Assembly (NCBI GenBank): GCA_041677365.1
Contig: JBAYQC010000049.1
Location: 1 to 10,460, forward strand
Length of the DNA: 10,460 bases
Reading direction: 5' to 3'
Source of the DNA: UBA2289 sp041677365
Lineage (GTDB): Bacteria; Bacillota_I; Bacilli_A; Izemoplasmatales; Hujiaoplasmataceae
The position numbers and the translations under genes were made by a program. This document shows, piece by piece, positions 1-5,630 of this stretch. A model generated the notes under the pieces. It did no database searches, was not told where the DNA came from, and saw only the letters and a list, made by a program, of their open reading frames with translations. Within the stretch, counting starts at the first letter, position 1. Each line of letters opens with the position of its first letter.

Positions 1-261
1 AAAGAAAAATACAGTGTAAAAAAAGTCAATTGAATAAATTAACTTTACCCGGGGATAACGATCAATAAAGGGCCCGACAATAATTGATGTAATCAAACGG
101 GGAATAATATTAGCTACGGTAAAAAGCGCCAATGCTAATGGCGATTCTGTTTCAATATATATTAAGATTCCAAATGCTATCCCTGCAGCGGCGCTACCTA
201 AAGCTGAGATAAAAGATCCGACTGTTAAAATCGAAAAATTACGATTCCATAGTTTCATCAT
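1..261 (-). CDS. MFS transporter, N-terminal fragment (runs off the left edge)
   Basis: This is the first 87 codons of a minus-strand gene that continues beyond the window. It starts MMKLWNRNFSILTVGSFIS. The start is supported by GGAGAA (268-273) six bases before the first ATG; the second ATG, at 258, is equally possible. The visible part contains a hydrophobic helix at about residues 9-36, a second at about 43-64, then GPFIDRYPR (63-71), which resembles the MFS motif A loop (GxxxDRxGR) between helices 2 and 3, and the beginning of helix 3. The short N-terminus ending in WNRNF, followed at once by helix 1, resembles the MFS_3/macrolide-efflux-like branch. That points to a drug or metabolite exporter, but the substrate cannot be read from this fragment. 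A promoter and two palindromes lie upstream. The family call is fairly secure; the function is not. Confidence 0.8.
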   Translation of the reverse strand, partial: MMKLWNRNFSILTVGSFISALGSAAAGIAFGILIYIETESPLALALFTVANIIPRLITSIIVGPFIDRYPRVKLIYSIDFFYTVFFF

Positions 262-295
262 AGTTAATTCTCCATAAACATGACATACGAAATAT

Positions 296-323
296 ATTAT
301 ACTATAAGCTAATGTGTTTACAA
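296..323 (-). promoter_or_regulatory. Promoter of the MFS transporter gene
   Basis: On the minus strand a perfect -10 box TATAAT (296-301) lies 16 bases from a -35-like TTGTAA (318-323, four of six consensus bases). Transcription would begin near 289, leaving a leader of about 28 bases before the ATG at 261. The first palindrome (329-340) lies just upstream of the -35 box. Confidence 0.55.
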
Positions 324-324
324 C

Positions 325-385
325 AAAAAAATCTAGATTTGACAATTTTTGAGCATTATCAAGCAATATGAAATCTAGATTTCTT
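325..385 (-). terminator. Possible intrinsic terminator of pnuC built from two palindromes
   Basis: Minus-strand RNA downstream of the pnuC stop could fold the copy at 371-382 onto the copy at 329-340. With A-T, A-T and G-U pairs added at the base, the stem reaches about 15 pairs, with a loop of 30 bases. Its 3' arm runs into a T tract at 325-328. The stem has very few G-C pairs and the loop is long, so it would be a weak terminator. Each arm is also a palindrome by itself, so the same bases could instead be protein-binding sites. Confidence 0.4.
329..382. repeat. Pair of identical 12-bp palindromes, AAATCTAGATTT
   Basis: AAATCTAGATTT occurs at 329-340 and again at 371-382. Each copy is perfectly self-complementary and the two start 42 bp apart, close to four turns of B-DNA, so a dimeric regulator would meet both on the same face. 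They lie directly upstream of the MFS promoter and downstream of pnuC. The reading as an operator pair is inference; the alternative is a terminator stem. Confidence 0.6.
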
Positions 386-403
386 AGTTTTGACAAGTAT
401 AAT

Positions 404-1096
404 TCAGTCTTTTCTCATAATTTGGGATTTTTCTAAGTGTTTCCAGTTATAAAATGCATATAAATCATTGATAAAAAATACCATAAAACAAATAACCATA
501 GGAATAAAAGTAATTTTGTTTATAGTAGCTAATAACCATAGAGTAATTAAGATTAAATCATTTAAAGCATAAAACAAGGCGTAATATCTCGATCTAAAGA
601 ATGTTAACAATGAGGCTATAGAGCTTGTAAATATTGACAAGGTGGCTAACAATAGATAGGGAGTCGAAAGTACTTTTAACAGATAATAAAATATTCCTAA
701 TATGATTAAGGAAATCAAAATTATTAGAATTATTTGTTTTCTATTTAAAGTTTCAATTTTTACAATAGTTTTTGATTTTTCATAAGGATTCCTATACCAA
801 ATTACAAGAGCAATCAATGCGCTCGGTAAAGTCATTCCTAAATAGGTCACTACCTCACTAAAGTAGTTAATTTTAAATGCTATTAATGCATAGAGAATAC
901 TGAATATGATTGTAAGCAACTGACCTAGTGGTTCACCTTTAGCAAGAAACATCAACGCAGTGACTCCAGTGGTTGTTGCTAGCAAATTAATAAGTGATGA
1001 TTTCGTAACAAAATAACTGATGAATAAAACCACCAAAGAAAAAATCCATAGACTCAGTTCAAATTTATTTAGTTTAATATTTAAGAACATTCGCAT
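404..1096 (-). CDS. pnuC: PnuC-family transporter (nicotinamide riboside or related vitamin/nucleoside)
   Basis: This 230-residue membrane protein has the length and pattern of PnuC facilitators, which take up nicotinamide riboside and rely on an intracellular kinase to trap it; relatives carry thiamine, riboflavin or deoxynucleosides. Visible family signatures are GVTALMFLAKGEPLGQ (44-59), VVTYLGMTLP (82-91), RSRYYALFYALNDLILITLW (168-187) and the terminal NDLYAFYNWK (210-219). Seven or eight hydrophobic helices can be drawn, with a basic loop at about 102-120. The ATG at 1096 is chosen because AGAGGT lies six bases before it. The stop is TGA; if TGA coded Trp the frame would run 16 more codons into the presumed terminator, so standard code is assumed. 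The gene has its own extended -10 promoter and a structured leader, and it follows pepA on the same strand. The family is well supported, but substrate choice within it is inference. Confidence 0.88.
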   Translation of the reverse strand: MRMFLNIKLNKFELSLWIFSLVVLFISYFVTKSSLINLLATTTGVTALMFLAKGEPLGQLLTIIFSILYALIAFKINYFSEVVTYLGMTLPSALIALVIWYRNPYEKSKTIVKIETLNRKQIILIILISLIILGIFYYLLKVLSTPYLLLATLSIFTSSIASLLTFFRSRYYALFYALNDLILITLWLLATINKITFIPMVICFMVFFINDLYAFYNWKHLEKSQIMRKD

Positions 1097-1111
1097 AAGT
1101 TTACCTCTTAC

Positions 1112-1177
1112 AAAAAAAATAAGCTTATCTTAATACATCTTCTAAGACCTAATGATGTATATAGAGATATGCTTATT
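1112..1177 (-). terminator. Intrinsic terminator in the pnuC leader (attenuator)
   Basis: On the minus strand AATAAGCATATCT (1165-1177) pairs with AGATAAGCTTATT (1118-1130) through 13 positions with one A-A mismatch. An inner stem TACATC (1154-1159 region) with GATGTA (1134-1139) extends it. The hairpin leads straight into eight T residues (1112-1119). This is the form of a rho-independent terminator, yet it lies only about 16 bases before the pnuC start, within its own transcript. It therefore looks like a conditional terminator for pnuC, and it may also stop read-through from pepA. Confidence 0.72.
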
Positions 1178-1200
1178 GCATAACTACCCGGTGGCAGTAT
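1112..1200 (-). promoter_or_regulatory. Candidate riboswitch/attenuator leader of pnuC
   Basis: Upstream of the terminator the leader RNA has a hairpin, ACTGCC with GGTAGT (1183-1198, one G-U pair), closed by the loop ACCG. Directly after it, TATGC (1178-1182) can pair with GCATA (1168-1172) around an AATAA loop. That pairing would occupy most of the terminator's 5' arm, so the two folds exclude each other, as expected of an anti-terminator. PnuC genes are known targets of NAD+-class and other vitamin riboswitches. I do not recognise the TPP, FMN, cobalamin or preQ1 core motifs here and cannot match the NAD+-II consensus from memory. The ligand, or whether a protein acts instead, is unknown. 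Confidence 0.5.
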
Positions 1201-1221
1201 AAATTATTATATTATGAATAT

Positions 1222-1250
1222 ATTATATCATAAGCAATTCTTTATTTTAA
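1222..1250 (-). promoter_or_regulatory. Extended -10 promoter of pnuC
   Basis: TGATATAAT (1222-1230) on the minus strand is an extended -10 element with a perfect TATAAT. It lies 17 bases from TTAAAA (1245-1250, four of six matches). A second reading, TTGCTT with TAATAT 17 bases on, lies slightly downstream. Either start gives a leader of roughly 100-120 bases, long enough to hold the hairpins described. Confidence 0.6.
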
Positions 1251-1275
1251 TAAAATCGCTTAAAATTAAACGTTT

Positions 1276-2646
1276 TTAAAGAGTCTTAATGAATTCAACT
1301 AAAGTCTCAACCATAATGCCAGTAGCCCCAGTTTTATCGCTGAATGCAGTTCCAGCAATATCTAGATGAATCCAAGAATTTTCTTTTTCAATAAACTTTT
1401 CTAAAAATGCAGCGGCAACACTAGCACCAGCTAAACGATTTCCACTAGAGTTTTTAATATCAGCTGAATAGCTTTTTAGTTCATCATGAAAAGCTTTAGT
1501 TATTGGTAATTGCCAAATTTTCTCTTTAGTGTCATTGCTTACCTCTAATAGTTTATCAAGCAACGCTTGATTATTGGTAAATGCTCCGGTATATTCTTTA
1601 CCTAAAGCTCCAATTACTGCTCCCGTTAAAGTTGCAACATCGATGAGTTTTGTCGCTCCTTCTTTTTGAGCAAACCATAAAGCATCAGCCAAAGTCAATC
1701 TTCCTTCAGCGTCAGTTGATAATATCTCGATAGTTGTACCATTAGCTGCAGTGATAATATCATCAGGAACAATAGCATTATCACCAATTCGATTATCTGT
1801 AGCGGCTATAACGACATCAAGATTACATGAAAGTTTTATTTTAGCCGCTATTTCAAAAGCTCCTAAAACTGTGGCCGCTCCAGCCATATCACATTTCATA
1901 GATGGCATACCTGTAGTAGTTTTTAATGAGTAACCACCTGTATCATACATTACGCCCTTACCAACAAGACTTACGATATCGGCAGAATCCTTTTTGCCAT
2001 TGTAGCGTAAATGAATTAATTGAGGTTCGTCCTTACTGCCTTTATTAACACCTAAAAAAGCTCCCATATTCATTGATTCACAAGCTTCTTTTCCATATAC
2101 TTTTACAGTAACATTTTCTATCGAAGCCAAACCTTTGGAATATTTTGCTAGTTTCTCAGCGTTTAAATAGTTATACGGTGTATTGACTAAATTTTTTGTG
2201 TTGTTAACGGCTTCACCGTAAACAATACCATTAAAAATATCTTCTTCTATATCTAAATCGCTAAAGTAATAAAGCTTATTTTTCTTATCATTAGTTTTTG
2301 ATTTATGGTTTTCAAACCGATAACTTGCTTGAACAATAAAATTAGCTAAATCAACAACCAAGTTTTTTGAAAAAGAATCAATTAATATCAAGAAGTCTTC
2401 TTCGACATTAATGATTTTTCCCAAATCTCTTATTTTGTCTTTTAGATTAGCCTCTTTTACAAACACAACTTTTTGCGAATTGATTAATCCTAGGGTTGAA
2501 AACACTTCGATATCATTCTTTAGTTGATCTTTTTTAATATTTAATTTTTCCGCTATTAATCTTACTAAAGGATTATCAAAATCAAAATTTAATATTAAAT
2601 TCTTGTTCTCGTTTTCTAAATTAAAATCTTTCTGCTTAATTAACAT
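1276..2646 (-). CDS. pepA: Leucyl aminopeptidase, peptidase family M17 (PepA type)
   Basis: This 456-residue enzyme removes N-terminal residues from cytoplasmic peptides using two divalent metals. It has the usual M17 layout: a variable N-terminal domain (about 1-150) and a catalytic C-terminal domain. All active-site residues of Escherichia coli PepA are present at a constant offset of 40: metal ligands K230 and D235 (VGKGVMYDTGG), catalytic K242 (SLK), D253 (KCDMAG), and D312, E314 and R316 in the family signature STDAEGRL. NLVNTPYNYL (152-161) and HLDIAGTAF (427-435) are further family landmarks. No signal peptide is present. The start at 2646 follows GGAGG by nine bases. An extended -10 element (2699-2707) precedes it, transcribed away from the nucleoside operon. 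There is no convincing terminator after the stop, so transcription may continue into the pnuC leader. M17 enzymes can also act as cysteinylglycinases or DNA-binding regulators; neither is testable here. Confidence 0.96.
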   Translation of the reverse strand: MLIKQKDFNLENENKNLILNFDFDNPLVRLIAEKLNIKKDQLKNDIEVFSTLGLINSQKVVFVKEANLKDKIRDLGKIINVEEDFLILIDSFSKNLVVDLANFIVQASYRFENHKSKTNDKKNKLYYFSDLDIEEDIFNGIVYGEAVNNTKNLVNTPYNYLNAEKLAKYSKGLASIENVTVKVYGKEACESMNMGAFLGVNKGSKDEPQLIHLRYNGKKDSADIVSLVGKGVMYDTGGYSLKTTTGMPSMKCDMAGAATVLGAFEIAAKIKLSCNLDVVIAATDNRIGDNAIVPDDIITAANGTTIEILSTDAEGRLTLADALWFAQKEGATKLIDVATLTGAVIGALGKEYTGAFTNNQALLDKLLEVSNDTKEKIWQLPITKAFHDELKSYSADIKNSSGNRLAGASVAAAFLEKFIEKENSWIHLDIAGTAFSDKTGATGIMVETLVEFIKTL

Positions 2647-2698
2647 ATTTATTTTCCTCCGATTACTCTATTTCTCTTAAATCATACATTCATTCATT

Positions 2699-2707
2699 AT
2701 TTTAACA
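2699..2707 (-). promoter_or_regulatory. Probable extended -10 promoter of pepA
   Basis: The minus strand reads TGTTAAAAT, an extended -10 element, about 50 bases before the pepA start. No good -35 hexamer sits 17 bases upstream, which is tolerable for extended -10 promoters. It lies back to back with the bmp promoter at 2807-2835. Confidence 0.4.
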
Positions 2708-2780
2708 TATAAGGTTTATAATTAGAAAACTTTTAATTTAAAATAGATTAAAATGACTTTTTATTGTAAAATACCATTAT

Positions 2781-2794
2781 TATTAGGGCTAATA
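2781..2794. promoter_or_regulatory. Short dyad in the divergent pepA/bmp promoter region
   Basis: TATTAG-GG-CTAATA is a perfect 6+2+6 dyad, ending 12 bases before the -35 box of the nucleoside-uptake operon. It could be an operator, but it is short and AT-rich, so chance is a real alternative. Confidence 0.25.
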
Positions 2795-2806
2795 TTGATT
2801 TTATCC

Positions 2807-2835
2807 TTGTTAAAAAGCGTTTTCAGTGGTAAAAT
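2807..2835 (+). promoter_or_regulatory. Promoter of the nucleoside ABC importer operon
   Basis: TTGTTA (2807-2812) and TAAAAT (2830-2835) are separated by exactly 17 bases, and TGG before the -10 box adds an extended -10 motif. Transcription would start near 2842, about 28 bases before the lipoprotein ATG. There is no room for a riboswitch, so any control is probably by a DNA-binding protein. The promoter also rules out the upstream in-frame ATG at 2753 as the start. Confidence 0.7.
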
Positions 2836-2857
2836 ATTTTTAGTAAAATACAATTAT

Positions 2858-2864
2858 GGAGGAG
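2858..2864 (+). promoter_or_regulatory. Ribosome binding site fixing the bmp lipoprotein start
   Basis: GGAGGAG lies five bases before the ATG at 2870. The frame stays open 39 codons further upstream, but that part contains the promoter and has no ribosome binding site, and only the 2870 start gives a correct lipoprotein signal peptide. Confidence 0.85.
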
Positions 2865-2869
2865 AGAAA

Positions 2870-3976
2870 ATGAAAAAGATTTTTACGCTATTATTAGTTT
2901 TAATGTCTTTTGTAGTATTAGTTGGATGTAACAATCCAGTTGATATTGAAGGACAAAAAATCGTACTTATCACCGATAAGGGTGATATTACTGACAAGTC
3001 ATTTAATCAAGGAGCTTACGAAGGAGTCAAAGCTTACGCTGAAGAAAAAGGTGTTACATACGACTATCTAAAACCTGAAGAAGCTACAGATGAGTATTAT
3101 ATTGCAGCAATTGAACAAGCTATCGCTGACGGCGCTACTGTTATTGTAGCTCCAGGATTCTTATTTGAACCTGCAGTAAACCAAACTCAAAAATCTTACC
3201 CAGATGTAAGATTCATCATTCTTGATGCAAATCCAGCAAACGCTGAAAACGGAACTTTAGAAGAAAATACACATTCTATTTTCTACGCTGAAGAACAAGT
3301 TGGATTCTTAGCTGGATATGCAGCTGTTGTAGAAGGATATCGTCACTTAGGATTTATGGGTGGTATGGCTGTTCCTGCAGTACAAAGATATGGACATGGA
3401 TATGTTCAAGGCGCTGCACAAGCTGCTGAAGATTTAGAATTAGCTGATGACGCAATCACTATTGATTACTTATACACTGGCGACTTCGCTGCAACTCCTG
3501 AAGTTCAGGCTGCTGCTGCTGCTATGTATAACGGTGGTACTGAAGTAATCTTTGCTTGTGGTGGTTCAGTTGGACAATCAGTAATGGCTGCTGCTGAAAC
3601 AGTAGATGGTAAAGTTATTGGTGTTGACGTTGATCAAAGCGGAGATTCAGAAACTGTAATCGCTTCTGCAATGAAGAGTTTATCCTTATCAGTTGAATTA
3701 GCATTAGAAGCTATTTATGATGTTGGTGACTGGGATAGAAACTTTGGTGGAAAATCAGTTATATTAGGTGCTGAAGAAGGCGGAGTTGGTCTAACAGAAG
3801 ACTTCTCTAAATTTGATAACTTTGATAAAGCAGCTTATGATGAATTATTTGGTAAATTAGTTGATGGAGACTTTGAAGTGAGTTCAGTTATTGGTGAATT
3901 CGGTGATGATGGTACTGCATCAAAACAATTCGAAACTGATCAAGTTTCAGTTAATGTTATTGTATTCGAAGGATAA
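2870..3976 (+). CDS. nupN: BMP-family nucleoside-binding lipoprotein of an ABC importer
   Basis: This 368-residue protein is the extracellular substrate-binding subunit for the transporter encoded just downstream. It begins with a lipoprotein signal peptide: MKK, a hydrophobic stretch at 4-18, and lipobox LVGC with C20 as the lipidated residue. The BMP/PnrA domain follows: DITDKSFNQGAYEG (39-52; the family form is DDKSFNQ), GFMGGMAVPAVQRYGHGY (161-178), FACGGSVGQ (228-236) and GVDVDQSG (251-258). Members such as Treponema PnrA and Streptococcus BmpA bind purine or broader nucleosides. The gene is first in a four-gene operon behind a strong extended -10 promoter, and a hairpin follows its stop, which should make it more abundant than the membrane subunits. 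It is rich in GCT/GCA alanine codons and acidic residues, as expected for a highly expressed surface protein. The family call is secure; nucleoside specificity is inferred from family and operon. Confidence 0.94.
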   Translation: MKKIFTLLLVLMSFVVLVGCNNPVDIEGQKIVLITDKGDITDKSFNQGAYEGVKAYAEEKGVTYDYLKPEEATDEYYIAAIEQAIADGATVIVAPGFLFEPAVNQTQKSYPDVRFIILDANPANAENGTLEENTHSIFYAEEQVGFLAGYAAVVEGYRHLGFMGGMAVPAVQRYGHGYVQGAAQAAEDLELADDAITIDYLYTGDFAATPEVQAAAAAMYNGGTEVIFACGGSVGQSVMAAAETVDGKVIGVDVDQSGDSETVIASAMKSLSLSVELALEAIYDVGDWDRNFGGKSVILGAEEGGVGLTEDFSKFDNFDKAAYDELFGKLVDGDFEVSSVIGEFGDDGTASKQFETDQVSVNVIVFEG

Positions 3977-3999
3977 TATTTACTAAGTTTAAAAGGGAC

Positions 4000-4034
4000 G
4001 AGGATAAGGAGAATATTTCTTGTCCTCTCTTTTT
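4000..4034 (+). terminator. Partial (attenuating) terminator between the lipoprotein and ATPase genes
   Basis: GAGGATAAG (4000-4008) pairs with CTTGTCCTC (4019-4027) over nine positions, one of them U-G, around a 10-base loop. A broken T tract follows (TCTCTTTTT to 4034). It lies in the 91-base gap inside the operon. No strong new promoter is visible behind it, so it probably lets part of the transcription through and sets a lipoprotein excess. It may also protect the 3' end of the bmp message. Confidence 0.65.
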
Positions 4035-4067
4035 ATAAGATAACTTTTTTAGAAATGGAGACAATCT

Positions 4068-5630
4068 ATGGCAAAAATAATCGAAATGCGCAATATCAGC
4101 AAACAGTTTCCCGGAATTTTGGCCAATGATAATGTAAATTTTGATTTAGAAGAAGGGGAAATCCATGCCTTATTAGGTGAAAACGGTGCTGGTAAATCAA
4201 CTTTGATGAGCATTCTTTTCGGGATTTATCTACCTACTTCAGGACAAATATTTAAACACGGGCATCCGATAGAAATAAATAGTCCTAACGATGCTAATAA
4301 CTTTGGGATTGGTATGGTTCATCAACATTTTAAACTAGTCGAAGTTTTCTCAATATTAGATAATATTATTATGGGAGTTGAACCCAACAAATGGGGATTT
4401 TTAAAAAGAGAAAGAGCTCGGGCTGAAATTACTGAACTTTGTAAACAATATGATTTGTTCGTTGATCTCAACTCCAAAATTCAAGATGTTTCGGTCAATA
4501 TGCAACAAAGAACCGAAATTTTAAAAATGCTTTATCGTCATAACGATATTCTTATTTTTGATGAACCGACAGCTGTACTAACACCTCAGGAAATTTCTCA
4601 ATTGATGGCAACGATGAAAAACTTAACTCGAGAAGGAAAATCAATAATTTTTATCACTCATAAGTTAGATGAAATCATGCAGGTAGCTGATCGAGTTACC
4701 GTTTTAAGAAGAGGTAAGGTAATCGGAACTGTTAAGACTAAAGATACTACCAAAGAAGATTTATCAAGAATGATGGTTGGTCGAGATGTAATTTTTAATA
4801 TCGAAAAAGCACAAATAAAACTTGGTAAGCCTATTTTAGAAGTTAAAGATTTAGTAGTTGTTTCAAATCGTACTAAAAAACATGTTGTGGATAAAGTAAA
4901 TTTCCAAGTACGTGAAGGTGAAATTGTATGTATTGCTGGTGTTGATGGTAATGGCCAAAGTGAATTAGGACTGGTTTTGTCAGGGTTAATTAAAGCTGAC
5001 GCCGGTCAAATATTTTTGAATGGCGAGGATGTAACCTATAAGTCTATTCGTTACCGAAATGATCATGGAATGAGTCATATCCCCGAAGATAGACATAAAC
5101 ATGGTTTGATTTTACAAGATACTGTTGCTAATAACTTAGCTTTGAAAAAATACCATCTAGAACCATATCAAAAACATGGAATCATTAACAAAAAACCGAT
5201 TATAGACTTGGCAAAAAGATTGATTGATGACTATGATGTTCGTAGTGGTGAAGGAGTAAAAAGCAAGATGGGAACTCTTTCAGGTGGCAATCAACAAAAA
5301 GCCATAATTGCCAGAGAGATTGACAAGGGGTCTAATCTATTGCTTTCAATTCAAACTGTTAGAGGTTTAGATGTTGGAGCTGTAGAATTCGCTCACAATA
5401 AGATTATTGAAGAGCGTGATAAAGGTAAAGCAGTTCTAATGATATCTTTTGAACTTGATGAAGTTATGGATGTCAGTGATAGAATTTTAGTTATGTATGA
5501 AGGTAAAATTGTTAAAAACGTTTTAGCTAGAGACATAGATGTTGAAGAATTAGGACTTTATATGGCTGGAGTTAAACAAGATTCACTTCCTCCTGAGAAA
5601 GAGAATTTGGAGGTAAGCAAAGATGAATAA
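4068..5630 (+). CDS. nupO: Nucleoside ABC importer, double ATP-binding subunit
   Basis: This 520-residue cytoplasmic ATPase carries two fused ABC domains that power nucleoside import. Domain 1 has an intact Walker A, GENGAGKST (37-45, K43), Q86, Walker B ILIFDEP (161-167) and H198, but a weak signature, VSVNMQQ (141-147). Domain 2 keeps the signature LSGGNQQ (404-410), but its Walker A reads GVDGNGQS (291-298, Lys replaced by Gln), its Walker B lacks Asp-Glu (LLLSIQTVRG, 424-433) and its switch His is Glu462. One composite ATP site (Walker motifs of domain 1 plus signature of domain 2) is therefore complete and the other is degenerate, a pattern shared by the NupO/RbsA-like group. ALTPQ-like VLTPQE (170-175) and the second-domain GLDVGA also fit NupO. 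GGAG lies seven bases before the ATG. The end overlaps the next gene by eight bases. Sugar importers of the RbsA type are the alternative, but the neighbours favour nucleosides. Confidence 0.94.
   Translation: MAKIIEMRNISKQFPGILANDNVNFDLEEGEIHALLGENGAGKSTLMSILFGIYLPTSGQIFKHGHPIEINSPNDANNFGIGMVHQHFKLVEVFSILDNIIMGVEPNKWGFLKRERARAEITELCKQYDLFVDLNSKIQDVSVNMQQRTEILKMLYRHNDILIFDEPTAVLTPQEISQLMATMKNLTREGKSIIFITHKLDEIMQVADRVTVLRRGKVIGTVKTKDTTKEDLSRMMVGRDVIFNIEKAQIKLGKPILEVKDLVVVSNRTKKHVVDKVNFQVREGEIVCIAGVDGNGQSELGLVLSGLIKADAGQIFLNGEDVTYKSIRYRNDHGMSHIPEDRHKHGLILQDTVANNLALKKYHLEPYQKHGIINKKPIIDLAKRLIDDYDVRSGEGVKSKMGTLSGGNQQKAIIAREIDKGSNLLLSIQTVRGLDVGAVEFAHNKIIEERDKGKAVLMISFELDEVMDVSDRILVMYEGKIVKNVLARDIDVEELGLYMAGVKQDSLPPEKENLEVSKDE

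Noticed and set aside
1178..1200. T-box or cobalamin riboswitch suggested by the GGTGGCAG / GCCACCGG words near the pnuC leader
   Set aside because: The GGTGGCAG word is on the wrong strand for pnuC. The leader is too short for either class and has none of their other conserved boxes.
1751..1933. 60-codon open frame on the plus strand inside pepA
   Set aside because: It lies wholly opposite the conserved catalytic part of pepA, has no ribosome binding site, and its composition mirrors the coding strand; it is a shadow frame.
2753..2869. Upstream extension of the lipoprotein reading frame as a separate small membrane peptide
   Set aside because: The segment contains the operon promoter and lacks a ribosome binding site, so it is better read as regulatory DNA.
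3502..3530. GCT repeat run in the lipoprotein gene as a microsatellite or phase-variable tract
   Set aside because: It encodes a short alanine run in a conserved BMP helix region (AAAAAM, residues about 214-219), is only a few codons long and is interrupted by other codons around it. A slippage role is not supported.
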